A stretch of 64,000 nucleotides of DNA from Bursaphelenchus xylophilus (GCA_904066235.2 CAJFCV020000003.1:1426001-1490000), one strand, 5' to 3'. Counted from the first letter of the stretch, positions 10,451 to 22,856 are shown. Notes: generated by a model not told the origin, from the sequence alone. Translations and numbers: made by a program.

Positions 10451-13400
10451 ATGCTGAAGCCGCCGCCATCCGAAGCCCGTTCAGCTCAGCCGACTCCGAA
10501 GAAGATCAAAAAACACGTCAAAATTCGGACGTCCAGTGAAGGTCCGGTTGAACGAAAAGCCTTTAGCGACAGGAAACTTGACAGAAATGATCCGGATTAT
10601 TTGAAGGAGCTGCGGAGACCGGCTGTAATAAAGGTACGTAACTTTTGTGACGGTTTGTGTGTAAAATACGCTTTGATTTCGTGCGGATTTTTTCAGACTT
10701 TCTCATTAGCAATCTTGAGACTTTCAGAAAATTAGAGAAAAAAAATGTTTTGAAAAAAATAATGTTTATGTCCCCAAGAACTAAAGAATTTTAGTTTATT
10801 ATAAAAATGGGGTACCTCAAAAATTTTTCGAAAAAAAATTTTTTAATCGAAGAAAAAAAATTTTTAATTTTTTTCGAGAAATTGGCTTGGGTACCCGAAT
10901 TACAACCTATATAAAATTTTCACAGTTTTGAAATTTTTTTTTAAGGTTGAATAGCAGAAAAATCTAACAGGTCACATTTGAGGTGTTCCGAGAAATTTTT
11001 TTTTATTTTTTTTAAATATTTTTTTAATTCAAGATCTGAAATTTTCATAAAAAAGTAAATGAAAATAAAAAAGAAATTGTTTTTTTTTATTTTTCGAAAA
11101 TATTTTTTTTGGTCCAAAATCTCAAATGTCCAAAAAACAACCTCCAATGAAAAAATTCGAAAAAAATTTTTTATTTATTTTTTATTATCAACCTTTCCAA
11201 TCTGATCTTTCCCCCCAAAAATTCTCTTCAAATCATCGAAATTGCTCTTTTTTTCTCTTGTGTCCAAAAACTTTTTCAAAAACAGGAAAAAAGAAACAAA
11301 TCAAAACAAAACTTTTTTCTCGCCTCTTTCCCTAGCCCTCTCTCGATTTCCAGTGCGATCTAAGCGAAATGGACAGACGCAGAAGAGTGCGGCAAGTGTT
11401 GGAACACAAAGATTTCTGCACCCAACTCGAGTCGCTGATCTCAAAAGATAGGGAGGCGTTCGAGGAAGGCGACAGCGGGAAATTGGCGAGAAGCAAGACG
11501 TTGCCCACGATTATGGCGCTCACGGGACTGCAGAAGCTGAGTAGGTTGAATTTTTTTGTAGAAACTAACAAGGGAAGTACTCCAAGTGCGACGCTCAGAT
11601 TTTCTTTAAATTTTGCACACACGTCGGGTATGGACCAAATATCAATTCCTGAAAGTTTTAGCTCGCGCTTTGCGGGCGCCGCCGAGATATCGAACGATTT
11701 TTGCCGCCGAGAGAGCACGCTAAACGTGGAGAGCGGTCAAAGAGAAAAACGCTTTTTGGCCATAACTTTGGCAGTTTCGCGCGGAAAAATTTGATTTTTT
11801 GTAGAAACATTATCCTTTACGGTTGAAATAGGCATGAAACTTTTCGTGCCGAAATTCGGCAAAAAGTCCTAAATTTTGGCCGACTTTTGATCTAAAAATC
11901 TCGGTTGTTTCTGCAAAGCGCGAGCTAGGATTCTGGCATATATCTTAGAAAAAATTATTCTAAATTTATGCCAAGTTTTATCAAAATCTAAGCATCGCAC
12001 TTGGAGTACTTCCCTTGTAAGATTAAATTTCCTTGAAGATTATGATTTTTTTATCAAAAAAATATTTTTTTACTCTCAGTTTGTCGGAAAAATAATGAGC
12101 ACATTGTCGCTGCGCCAATCGCGTCGCTGAAGTGAAAAGAAATTTGATTTTGCCGCGAAGACAATTCATTCGACGGCGAAGCGATTTTCGCTGCGACAGA
12201 GTGCTCATTATTTTCCCGACAAACTGATGCACTTGAATCTCGATTTACGGCTTGAAAGACGAAATGTCACAAGATTTTTTGCCCTCCCACGCCCTTAAAA
12301 CAAGGTAGAAATTCTCTTAAAACTGCTGATGAGGGTGTGTTTTGCAATCTTTTTGATTACTTTTTATCTGTTTCCTATTCCGAGGGCCAGAAAAATTTTT
12401 ATGACATTTCGTCCTCCAAGTCGTAAAAGCGAGTTTCAAACGTAGTTTTTTTTTGTCCTTTGAAGTTCTTTTGCTCACTCTATTGACTCCAAGGGTCAAT
12501 AAAGTGAGCATTCCAACGAGTTTCCGCTCGCAAACTACTAGTCGTTCGAGAAAGTGCGTAGATTTTTTTCGGCGTTTTTTCGCATCCGCGACATGCACTG
12601 TGAGAAAACAAAAATTCACTTTGCACAGTGCAATTTCTTGCTTTTTGCACCGTGCAATTGGCTTTTCTGGGCGCTTGACTTTTTCTGCACAGTGCAAACG
12701 AAAAAAGTTAGTTCAGCGACATGCACTGTGCGAAAACAAAAATTCACTTTGCACTGTGCAATTCTCGGCTTACACTTTGCACCGTGCAGTAGACTTTTTT
12801 GGGCCGTCACTCGCACCCTGATTTTTTCTGCACAGTGCAAATACCAAAAAATCAGTCCGGCGACTTTCCGAACGGACTTGGACCAGTAGGCAATTTTTTA
12901 GAAAAGAAAAAATTATTTGGGCACCCAATTTTTTTTTGACCTAAAAAAATTTCCAGGTTTCTCAAACGGCCGAGTGAAAATCGCTGACATGGCTGGCAAC
13001 GACAAATACACAATCAAAGAGCGCATTCTCCGGAATAAACTGGCCGCACTTTATCGACTGGTCGATCTTTTCCAATGGTCTCAAGGAATCTATAATCATA
13101 TCACTGTGAGTTTTCAGTCATCACTGTCAAGCGAAAAACCGAGCGGCATCTAAATTGTTATAGCCCGAAAAACCTCTTTTTCTCTGTGTGCTCTCCTCGC
13201 TTTTCATGCTCTCTCTCTTTCTTTAAATTTTACGTAAAATTTATGCATAGCCCGCAGAGCAATTCCTGAAAGTTTTAGCTGGCGCGTTGCGGGCGCAGCC
13301 GAGATATTCAACAGTCTTTGCGGCCGAGAGAGCATGCGAAACGTGGAGAGCGGTCAGACAAAAAAAACGCTTTTTGGCCCCATCCTTGCCGGTTTTGTGC

Positions 13401-16400
13401 GGAAAAAATTGATTTTTTGTGAAAATATTTTACTCTACGGTAGAATGAGTATGATTAGTATGAGTTTCATGCAAAAATTTCGCAAAAAAAATGACATTTT
13501 TCCAACGATTTTTTCAGTTACGACTGCCCGAGTCGGAAGACAAAAAAGAGCCCGAATTTTTGATCAACCCCTTTGGATTACTGTATCACGAAATCACTGC
13601 CAGTTCATTGATCAAGATCGATATCGACGGGAATATCTTGGACAATGGCTCCACTTCCCTTGGCGTCAATAAAGTGAGCAAAACAACTTCGACTTTTTCA
13701 TCAAAAACTCAATTTTTTCGAACTAACAGGGAAAGTACTCCAAGTGCGACGCCCAGATTTTTATGAAATATAGCACAAATTTAGAACGATTTTTTCTAAA
13801 GTATATGCGAGAATCCTAGCTCGCGCTTTGCAGAAACAACCGAGATTTTTAGATTCAAAGTCGGCGAAAATTTAGAACTTTTTGCCGAATTTCGGCACGA
13901 AAAGTTTCATGCCTATTTCTACCGTAAAGTATAATGTTTCTACGAAAAATCAATTTTTTTCGCACGAAACTGCCAAGGTTATGGCCAAAAAGCGTTTTTC
14001 TCTCTGACCGCTCTCCACGTTTAGCGTGCTCTCTCGGCGGCAAAAATCGTTCGATATCTCGGCGGCGCCCGTAAAGCGCGAACTCAAACTTTCAGGGATC
14101 GATAGTTAGTTCATGAACGACGTGTGTGCAAAATTTAAAGAAAACCTGAGCGGCGCACTTGGAGTACTTCCCCTGTAAATATAATAAAAATTCAATTTCC
14201 AGGCCGGTTATGTTCTTCATTCTGCAATTCACAAGGCTCGTCCCGACATGAAATGCATTTTACACTTGCACACAGCCGTTGTGGCGGCGGTTTCGTCCAT
14301 GAAGTGCGGGTTGTTGCCGATTTGTCAGGAGGCCATGATCATCGGCTCGGTTGCATATCACGACTATCAGGGGATTGTGAGCGAGGAGAGCATGCGAGAG
14401 AAGATTGTCGAGGATTTGGGCGATAAAAATGTAGGCCCTTTTTTGCGAAGTACAAGTGATTTTCTCGAACATAACTTTACAAGATGAAAAAATAAAAAAA
14501 TCGGATTTCAGGTGCTTCTCCTTCGAAATCATGGATTTGTGGCGTGCGGAGAGTCGGTTGAGGATGCGCTTCACCTGGCTTTTCATACAATCATCGCTTG
14601 CGAAACACAGGTAAGGCCCCTTGAAGTTTGCGTTAATGCTTTGCGTTAATTCTTAAAAAAATTTTTTTCTCTGGCCACACTCCCCGTTTTGCGTACTCCC
14701 TCGGCCAGAAACGGCGTATTCCCTCGGCCAGAAATACTTTGGCTTCCGTTGCAAAGCGCTAGTTAAAATTTTTGACAAAATTTCTGAAAATTTTTGACGA
14801 TCTTTTCAGGCGAGAGAGTACGCAAAACGCAAAGTGCGGTCAAAGATAAAAACACTTTTTCGCCATATATTTTCCAGTTTCGTGCGGAAAAAATTGATTT
14901 TTTGGTAGAAAAATTACACTCAACAGTAGAAATAGGCATGAAAATTTTCATGCTAAGATTTGCAAAAAAATGTCACAATTTTGCATTTCAGATCCGCGCA
15001 GCTCGCGTTGGAATCGACAATCTTGTCATTCCATCTCACGAAGCGGTTTCGGCAGCCTACACAACGGCTAGAAGTGGGGGTGGAGGTGTGAACAAGACCG
15101 CTGACGGCGAGGGATCGTCTCAATACCGAATTGGAGAACTGGAATGGGAAGCGTGGATGAGGGTGCTGGATGGCGCGGTAAATTTCATTTTTTTACAGTG
15201 TCAAGGATGACACTGTAAATATTAGGTTGGATAATATGTTATGACCATTTTCTTGCAAAAGTTCGAAGTCGATTATTTACTAGCTCAGATCCCTCCTTAG
15301 TTTAACATACATATAGACTAATAGAGAGGTTATCGAAGTTTCATCTAGGGCGTATTGCAAAGTCTTACGGCATAGCCGAGATTTTCTATTGCTAAAAACT
15401 CGGAAGTGCCCCGACTTTGGCAGGGTACGAAACAACTTAAGTACAGCGAATTCTAGCAATAAAAAATGTTTTTTGTTACTGACAGAGGAAGTAGCCCAGG
15501 CGACACTCACATTTTGATGAAACACAAATTTTGATTAATTTTTTTCAACGCATATGCGAGGCTCGCGCTTTGCAGAAACGACCGAGATTTTAGGTCGAAG
15601 ACTGGGAAAAATAAATCATTTTTTCGAACTTTGGTATTCGAAAAAATGGTCAGCAAAATTTAAACAAAATCTGAGCGTCGCTACTTCCATTGTCAAGTTT
15701 ATTTTGGCCTATAATACGCAGAACTCTTGTCGTTACAGACAGATTCTGTACAGACATTTGACAGCACGTATAAAAAAATTTCAGGGTTACCAAACCGGAC
15801 ATATCTACCGTAATCCCTCTCTGAAGTCGAGACTGCCCACTTTATCGTCCGGAATCTCCAATCTGTCCGAGATCTCGCTTCCTCCCTCCCTTTCGTCGCA
15901 TGGCTTGGCCGACGAGACCGACAGTCATTACTTTCTAACGCAGGCTCAACAAGAAAAGGTCCGCTGGCTCAATTCGCCGAATAATTATCAGAAAGTCGAG
16001 TTCAAAGAGGAGGGCAGAGAGAATCCAAAAACAATTACCAAGGCAAGCATGTCGTAGAGATATTGTAATTGTTGTTGTATTGTGAGGTGTGATCGGCATA
16101 AAAAAAGGTATTGCTATTGGCCTTGTGGTATGTTAATGGAAAAAGGGAGGTGAAATATCAGTCTGTCGGGAAAATAATGAGCATTTTGTTGCATCGAAAA
16201 GCAACAAAATGCCCATTAAATTCAACTTCAGCGACGCGATCGGCCCAGCGACATAAGAGAGCCGGGATATTATAGTTTGTCGGAAAAATAATGTGGATTA
16301 GTCTCACATCATCGCTTGACGGCCAGAAACGACTGCGACGAGGCGACACACTTTTCAATCATCATTATTTTCCAGACAAACCACTTTTCAAAAGTGCGTA

Positions 16401-19254
16401 GACTTTTTGTCACCAAGCCAATTCTCGGCTGAGAATGGAACAGTCAGACAAAATTTGAGGAAAATCGACGGCTCAACATCTTATATTAGACTTGTCTCAA
16501 CAAAAAATGTCCCTAATTTTCCCCAAATTTTGACGTAATAATCTCAAATATTTTTTGCAAGTACCCCTGATCAGTCTGTCGGGGAAATAATGTGGATTTT
16601 TCGTGCCTTGGAATCATCTTCACTTGCGAAAGCTGGCCGCAGCTGGAGACTTGGTGAGCGATTGCGACAAAGCGAGACATTTTTCTGCGACAAGTCCACA
16701 TTATTTTTCCGACAGAATGATACCACTCAGAATCCACATTATTTTCCCGACTGATTGATACCATTCAAAATCCACATTATTTTTCCGACAGAATGATACC
16801 ATTCAAAATCCACATGATTTTACCGACTGATTGATACTACTCAGAATCCACATTATTTTTCCGACATAATGATACCATTAAAAATCCACATTATTTTTCC
16901 GACAGACTGATACTACTTAGAACCCACATTATTTTCCCGACTAAATAATACTATCCAGAACCCACATTATTTTCCCGACATATTGATACTACTCAAATTC
17001 CACATTATTTTCCCGACAGACTGATACTACTTAGAATCCACATTATTTTCCCGACATATTGATAAGTACTACTGTACAATATACGCATATTACGCCAATA
17101 CATCCCAATTTTTCAGTGGGTTTCCGAGCGCTCCTCATCCGTCGGTGGGACTCCCGTCAAGATCTCCTCAGCTCATCAGTTCTCTCCTATCACCCTCAAC
17201 GGCGATGCCAACGAAATGCGTCGGCATCGCGACGAGATCCGCGAGAATCAGGTGCGCGGCGACACAAGTCCTGGGCCGATTTCCCAAATCTTTGATGGAA
17301 TCCTGATTAAGGATCAGAACCCGCAATTCCAACACTTTCAAACCATTTCCACCGCCTCCAAGGGCATTATCGACCGCGAATTTCAGCACAACGCCCGCGT
17401 CTTTCAGCACTTGTATGCGCCAAACCCGTTTTCCAATCTGACGAATCAAGATTTGGAGGCGTATTTGGACGAGATCAAGTTGAAATCCAGGTCCGCAAGT
17501 GCCATGGAACCGAGGCAAGTGGAGATTGTGAGGGAGGACTCGCCACAACCATCGCCCATTGAACGGAGCAAAAGCTTCGATTTTGGTGAGATTTTTTGAG
17601 CTTTTTGGAAAGATTTGGCGCAAATAGAGATCTGAGAGTTCTGAAAAAGAAAGTTTAGGGTATTCGCAAAACTGCTACGCATCTGTTTTTGCAATTTTTT
17701 GTGGAATTATCTGTCTAGGCCACGTACAGCGGCGGACCTGATCCATTGGCAAAAAACATACCATTTTGCATCCGGGAAGTATCAAAAATGCAGCAAAATA
17801 CCTCCCTCTCCAAGGGAAAAAACTCCGATTTCAAAAGCACGTCCCCTCTTTTTGTGAGGAACCTTCAAAACGAAGTCTTTCTTAGTTGTAGAGGGAGGTA
17901 TTTTGCCACATTTTTGACACTTCCTGGATGCAAAATGATACGTTTTTTTAACACTAGAGAAGGTCTCTCACTGTACCAATAACTGAAAATTTTAGCTAGC
18001 ACTTTGGAGCAGAATCCGAAATATTCCGCAATTTTTGCAAAGCATACAATGGAGAATTTTGCGTCCCGACTTTTAGGGTCGGCGACACTTCCGGTCAACA
18101 CAAAATCGGTCGATACGAGCCATAGTAGGGGCGGAGAGTCTAAAAAGGTTGTAGGAGCTTCCTACGACGCCTGGTAAAGCCTGGTGCCCGATAGGCGCTC
18201 GGCGAAGGCTCCGCGGAGACTTGATGAAGGCTTACAATCGGCCACCCTTTCTAATTTTAGCTACGGCTAACTTTGGTTTTCTTGGCCCTGAGGTATTGTA
18301 ACATAGAAAAGAGCAAGAACCGGCACAAAAAAACAAAAAACACTTCTATTCTAGATATTATTGTGAGAACATATATATAAAATACCTCAAATAGGGGATA
18401 AACTATCCTAGGAAGTGGTGAATCTTATTCTTTCTGCAAACTAAGCCTTCTTCATGCCTCCCCGACAACCCGGCGCGATACGAAATATCGTTGACCCGAA
18501 CTGTCGCTGACCCGAAAGGTCGGAGCGCCAACCAAAAACCTTCTTTTAAAATCCTCCAATTACATATAGACAAACCCATCTTCCCACAAAAAAATCCTTC
18601 GTTTCCCGAAATTTCTTTTTGAAAATTTCTTTCAAAGAGTGAGTAAAGAAATTGTAGATACGGCTTCATTAATGCAGGCGTGTCGACATTTAAACTCCCG
18701 ACGTTTGCCTCAAATAACCCTTGCCTCTCATCTGGATGCCGTGAATAACAATGGTGCGCTTTTGTGGTAGTAATGCTGTTGTGTTTTTTCTGTAAATTTG
18801 GCATTAAATTTTTTTGCATTTTTTGCTAACTTTTCGGGATTTTTGGAAATTTTTTGCTTTTTTTTAGTTGATTGCTATATTGCCTGGGGCCATTGGAATT
18901 TTTTATCAAATAAATAGACTTTCTACACTCTGTATTGAATTTTGGCAGAAAATTGTTTAATTTTTTTACTGTGTATTGTACAGTAATTTTATTGTAAATC
19001 TAAAAAATTTTTTTTTTCTAAAAAAAATAATTTTTTATTGTACTTTCAGAGCACGTTTATGCCATTGCCGCAGCGCAAAAGGAGGTAAAAACTTGTAAAT
19101 TTTATTGGAAATACCACGATATTCTTTCGTCTTTCGTATTTTACTATCTTCAATGATAAAATTTATTTTCAATTTTCAGGAAAAGCCGGAGAAGAAGAAG
19201 CGCTCAATCCGAAATTTGTTTTCACTTGGGCGAAAGAAGAAGAATGTAAAATAA
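10451..19254 (+). CDS. add-1: Adducin, membrane-skeleton protein
   Basis: Adducin caps actin filaments and recruits spectrin under the plasma membrane. Eleven exons join in phase to about 674 aa: 10451-10633, 11354-11540, 12957-13105, 13518-13673, 14203-14430, 14512-14610, 14992-15177, 15785-16042, 17117-17585, 19050-19084, 19180-19254. The order matches the family: [15 protein letters not shown] neck lead-in, then the class II aldolase-like head ([66 protein letters not shown]), then the REKTRWLNS-like block (QEKVRWLNS), the neck and a short tail ending in a basic MARCKS-like segment ([17 protein letters not shown]). Intron 8 has a GC donor (AAG|GCAAGC at 16043). No GT donor fits the phase, and the next exon begins with the expected Trp. 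Family B copies or fragments sit in introns 2, 3, 4, 6 and 7. AATAAA signals follow the stop at about 19305 and 19343. Confidence 0.93.
11569..12017. mobile_element. Family B MITE copy 1 (449 bp, TAA duplication)
   Basis: Ends CAAGGGAAGTACTCC / GGAGTACTTCCCTTG are inverted repeats extending about 33 bp (…AAGTGCGACGCTCAGATTTT). It is flanked by TAA at 11566-11568 and 12018-12020. It lies in adducin intron 2, immediately after exon 2. There is no transposase. TWA duplication points to PIF/Harbinger mobilisation. Confidence 0.88.
12077..12225. mobile_element. Family A MITE
   Basis: Inverted ends AGTTTGTCGGAAAAATAATG / CATTATTTTCCCGACAAACT enclose the subterminal GAGCACATTGTCGC and its inverse. 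It lies in adducin intron 2. Confidence 0.75.
12586..12845. repeat. GCACNGTGC dyad cluster 3
   Basis: About nine GCACNGTGC sites, arranged as a direct duplication of a block 'gacatgcactgtg(a/c)gaaaac…gcaccgtgca…ttctgcacagtgcaaa'. It lies in adducin intron 2. Confidence 0.7.
13258..13495. mobile_element. Family B fragment in adducin intron 3
   Basis: Matches the left and central part of the 449-bp element (caattcctgaaagttttag, gccgagagagcatgc, cggtagaa) but lacks both termini. It reaches to within about 20 bp of the exon 4 splice site. Confidence 0.7.
13727..14175. mobile_element. Family B MITE copy 2 (449 bp, TAA duplication)
   Basis: Full-length copy in the opposite internal orientation to copy 1. 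TAA flanks at 13724-13726 and 14176-14178. It fills most of adducin intron 4, leaving only about 27 bp before exon 5. Confidence 0.88.
14650..14985. mobile_element. Family B fragments in adducin intron 6
   Basis: Diverged inverted pieces (ctccccgttttgcgtactccctcggcc; gagagtacgcaaaacgc; ttgattttttggtag) around 14755 show two family B fragments head to head. No intact termini. Confidence 0.55.
15482..15695. mobile_element. Diverged family B copy in adducin intron 7
   Basis: Starts agaggaagtagcccaggcgacactcacatttt and ends near aaaatctgagcgtcgctacttcc. Shortened internally to about 210 bp. Confidence 0.55.
16161..16382. mobile_element. Two overlapping family A copies
   Basis: A left end at 16161 (gtctgtcgggaaaataatga) has no matching right end. 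A shorter complete copy (16273-16382) follows. Both lie in adducin intron 8. Confidence 0.6.
16572..16719. mobile_element. Family A MITE
   Basis: Inverted ends cagtctgtcggggaaataat and attatttttccgacagaatg, with the usual GTGGATT subterminal variant. It abuts the tandem array that follows. Confidence 0.7.
16720..17065. repeat. Tandem array of family A termini, unit about 38 bp
   Basis: About nine head-to-tail copies of atccacattattttcccgacagactgatac plus a few spacer bases. This is the right terminus of a family A element repeated as a minisatellite, in the GC-AG intron of adducin and about 50 bp upstream of exon 9. Confidence 0.85.
17727..17973. mobile_element. Family C MITE copy 2 (247 bp, TA duplication)
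   Basis: Ends CAGCGGCGGACCTGATCC and the diverged inverse AGGTCTCTCACTG, flanked by TA (17725-17726, 17974-17975). It lies in adducin intron 9. Confidence 0.78.
17974..19049. other. Remainder of adducin intron 9
   Basis: Mostly unique or diverged repeat sequence, including short family B scraps (about 18000-18110, 18440-18520). No exon candidate with consistent phase was seen between exons 9 and 10. Confidence 0.45.
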
Positions 19255-19644
19255 ATCTTAAAAAGCTGTAGACTCGTATTTTACATTGGCGAAAATAAAT
19301 TTTCACTAGCTTTTACATTGTGGATAATATAATACATTTTTTGCAATAAAAATTGCGTAATCTCACTGCTGCGACTAGTTTTAACCAGTCTACATCGGTT
19401 TTATCCTAAAAAATTGCAAAATCCGCTATTAACCTTTTGTCCCACCACGCAAAATTGCAATGCCAGAAAGAAGAAAATATTTCTTGGCATTCTGCAACAA
19501 ATAAAAAATTGATAAAAAGGTCCAAAAGTGGATAGTTTTACAGCGTTTGCGGTAACCTGCATCAAGAAAAGGTCTGTTTCCTTCATCTGAGTTGCATCTA
19601 CGCCTTGCTTTTAGCCATTTTTATACTTTTTTATATTATTTTAG

Positions 19645-21278
19645 ACATCCACCCCGAAGTCCGATGGGAAATTGATTATACTTGCCTTGCTCGACATTCC
19701 GCTGGGATAATCCGGTAATCTAATCGACAAGGAATGCAAGTAGTGCCTATGGGAACAATGGACCATACCACAACTTCCACCAAGACCACCAACGCGCAAG
19801 TTGTGAAGATGGTGCAATTAGAAGGTAAAACAAGGTTGCCGCAGCGAATTCAAGAGGCGGTGGTGGATATTGGTGCCTTGATGATGTCTGCTCAACAGAG
19901 TGGTCCTAATGGCGAGGTAATTTTATTTAGTTTTTTCGAATTTTAGGTGATCTGGTGTTGTACTAGATGGATTGGTGAACTTCATCAGAGAAAATGACTT
20001 GAATGTTCTTAATTTCTGATGCTTAAGCTGCGTTATGCTTTTTCGCAACTTTTAGTTTAGAATTTGTCGTTTTAGACTACCACGTTGCACCAAGCCATCA
20101 GATCTACGGCTGGCACCGAGTCTGTCTTGAATAATACTGCATACAGCTTGAAGAGACTTGAAACAGCGGTTGAAAAAGCTTCTCATCGGTGAGATATTTT
20201 TTGTTCTTTGTGTATTACTCGTTTACTTACCAAATTCTCATAAAATTTCACGTTTTTCGACCTTATACTTGGCGAAAAATCCCAGTTTTTTGCCAATTTC
20301 TGAATTCATTTTATTCGAATTACCGAAGTTAAAAGTATTCGAGTATAATCAAATTTATTTCTCACCAAAACGAATGCATTTGAACTGACAGAGTATGATT
20401 TCAGGAATGCGCTGATCGAGAGAAGGTGAGTACACAATTCCAACTAAAAGTGGGTGAAAATCGAAGAAGACTCTAGGTAGTAGGATATATTTTGACGGTA
20501 TAATGCGATTACAAACATTTCTTTACGATTTTACTCAAAAACAGAGGGATTTGACCCGTGAAAACCCATAAAATCTCAAAAAATAAGATGCCATAGACAA
20601 TATTTGGATGTAAAATGCAAGAAAATTACGTTAATTGAGTTGAGTATACATTGAAATCGAAGAAAAAGAAGTGACAAATTGCCTAGATGGGGGAAATTCG
20701 GAAGATTTTGATGGAAATTGGCGTTTCGGAGTGCTTCTCAGTGAGCAGCCACTTCTCCAACTTCGGCTGAAGCCACGACGATCGCTGGCGCACTCTCCGA
20801 ACAATTGCCACCTCCAGTCTTTTCCGGAGTGCTTTTTCGTTCGGGTAGACCATCCTCCACCGGGTATTTGCCGGTCATCTTCCAGTAGAATTCTTTCGGA
20901 GTCAAACGCTGCGACCGGTCGATGGTCAAAAGCGAATACAACAGATCCTTCTGCGCTTCGGTGGTTGACTCGGGAAGCTCTGGAGGGTCATAGGCATCGT
21001 AGTTTTGGCAGGCCGAGTACAAAAAGAGCCGGCACATTTGAGCTTCCGTGAAGGGCAGCTGAAATGGTCAAGTATAATATAAAATTTAAAGGATTTTGGC
21101 GAAACTAGTGAGGAATTTGGGCTAAAATGAAGGACTATGTCTTGTAAGGGAATAAAATATCAAAATTTCCAGTGTGCCTCAGCTGAGCGATGCCCTAGCG
21201 AAGCTTCAAGATATCTCTCATGTTTGTCGGAGAATCAATGAAGATATCCAGCCAAGGCTTCCTAATGTCAAAAAATGA
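19645..21278 (+). CDS. Small helical protein, possibly BORC/BLOC-1-related (BORCS7-like?)
   Basis: ORF of about 139 aa from ATG 19734. Coding exons 19734-19916, 20076-20188, 20405-20425 (a 21-nt microexon) and 21173-21278 are in phase throughout. The leader starts after a TTTTAG acceptor at 19644, cis or spliced-leader. The protein is mostly amphipathic helix (RIQEAVVDIGALMMSAQQ, SLKRLETAVEKASHRNALIE, LSDALAKLQDISHVCRRI). There is no signal peptide, membrane segment or catalytic motif. The spacing of Leu and the AIRS…SL.RLE block recall BORCS7-type lysosome-positioning subunits, but that is weak. The start lies 390 bp after the adducin stop, on the same strand. Its last intron contains the 3' exon of the kinase on the opposite strand, and its last exon lies inside a kinase intron. 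AATAAA is at 21343-21348. Confidence 0.7.
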
Positions 21279-22856
21279 TCTCATCAGCCTGTGAAACGTT
21301 TCTACTACAGCTTTTGCAATGTTCACTAGTCATTTGGATATAAATAAAGAATAATTTATATTATCCATGACGTTTTTGGTACGGTTTGCGCTGATTTTTA
21401 TGTCAAGTAAGACGGTAGAGGGCTGTTTATGGTGATTAGAGCATTGTGATTAAAGCACTTACCTCTCCGGTGAAGCATTTGTACATTACACAGCCAATGC
21501 TCCACATATCTACGGCATGCCCATATTCGCAGTAGGTCACAACGTTAGCTCCAATCTCAGGCGCCATATAGTAGAAAGTGCCTGCCACATTGCACAGACC
21601 CTCATCGCCATCGTCCAACATACGGCAGACCCCAAAGTCGGTCAATTTGGCCACTTCGATTCCAGTTCCTTCCCGATTCAGCAAGAGCAATATATTTGGC
21701 GGTTTTATGTCACGATGCACGATGCTCTCGGCGTACAAGGCGTAGTAGCCGCGAGCCAGGTCCTTCATGACAAGGCTGGAAAAGTTTGGTTAAAATTGGC
21801 CAAGTTTTAGAGGAATAAAAATGGGATTTTTTGCGACTCACTCGAATTCCTTCGGGTCCAGGCAGCCGTTTGGCGCGGAGGTCTGAAGATACGCCTCCAA
21901 GTCGGAATGGCACAACTCCATAATCACATAGGTGTTGAGGTCGTCGTGCTCATGACAAATGTCAATCAACGACACCAAAAACGGGTTCTTCACGCGCTTC
22001 ATGGCCTCCAATTCGTGAGGTTTCACATTGACCTGCGCCATTCGTTTTATGGCCACCGGGACTTTGGCCTTGTGGAAACGGTCGTGCGAATAGCCCTATA
22101 AGACAGAATGGAGATTGTTATGTCATAAAAGCGGGGTCGGATAGCGATTTTGAAGGAACTTGGGACAAATTAACTCAATTTGCTCCAAGTTCCACCAAAT
22201 CGCTCTCAAAAACCCTATGACCACAAAAATCTCATGGCCATAAAAGGGAAAAATTCAAACTTAATTTTCCCAATTTTATTATACAGTGGGGAACTTGATC
22301 CAGTGGCAAAAAGCATACCATTTTGCATCCAGGAAGTAGCAAAAAATGTGGAAAAAAGCCTCCCTCTCCAAGTGGAAAAAACTCAGATTTCAAAGCGCGC
22401 CCGCTCTTTTTTGTCACATTTTTGATACTTCCCGGAAGCAAAATGGTACGTTTTTTGCCACTGGATCAGGTCCCCCAAGGTGTTTGTAAAATACGATTCT
22501 CCGCTTTAATTTTTTCTTACCTTGAAAACGTCGCCGAAAGCACCATGGCCCACACAATAATGCGCACTGTCGATGTATTCGTATTTCCCACGGATCTTGA
22601 CTCGCATCCCCGTATAGACGTAGGGAATCCCGTCGGGATCGAACTCGCTGTACGCGGCGCGCGGCTCCATAATGGCCAAATGGTCGTTGCCTTCGCTGAT
22701 CACCGTCTCCAGCTCCACCATGGAGGACTGGGCGGTGGAGTGGCGGCGCACCGAGCTCCGACGCCACAGCATGTCCGAGCCGCTGGAGGTGGTGGAGCAG
22801 GTCGACGCGACCGCACTGTTCCGCCTCATACCCGAAACTGGCGCCGGCATCGGCAA
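20738..22856 (-). CDS. Serine/threonine kinase, ULK/UNC-51-like, short form
   Basis: Four exons on the minus strand (22856-22521, 22095-21842, 21775-21463, 21058-20738) join in phase to about 407 aa. Residues 1-95 are Ser/Thr/Arg-rich and unrecognised. The kinase domain follows: glycine loop GHGAFGDVFK (103-112), VAIK lysine (129), HRDIKPPN with catalytic Asp 219, DFG 243-245, APE 268-270, then the VDMWSIGCVMYKCFTGE helix. GHGAF…VFKG and the C-lobe resemble ULK1/2/UNC-51. The HRD, DFG and Lys residues are all present, so it should be active. It lacks the long C-terminal region of ULK1, ending about 70 residues after the kinase domain. The start is supported by a TTTCAG acceptor ending at 22935 with no earlier ATG. 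The two 3' exons interdigitate with the plus-strand helical gene. Confidence 0.85.
22284..22482. mobile_element. Family C MITE copy 3
   Basis: Left end CAGTGGGGAACTTGATCC after TA. The right end is diverged (ctggatcaggtccccc). It lies in intron 1 of the kinase gene. Confidence 0.65.

Noticed and set aside
16720..17065. CRISPR-like direct repeats
   Set aside because: Units are transposon ends with almost no spacer, in a eukaryotic intron.
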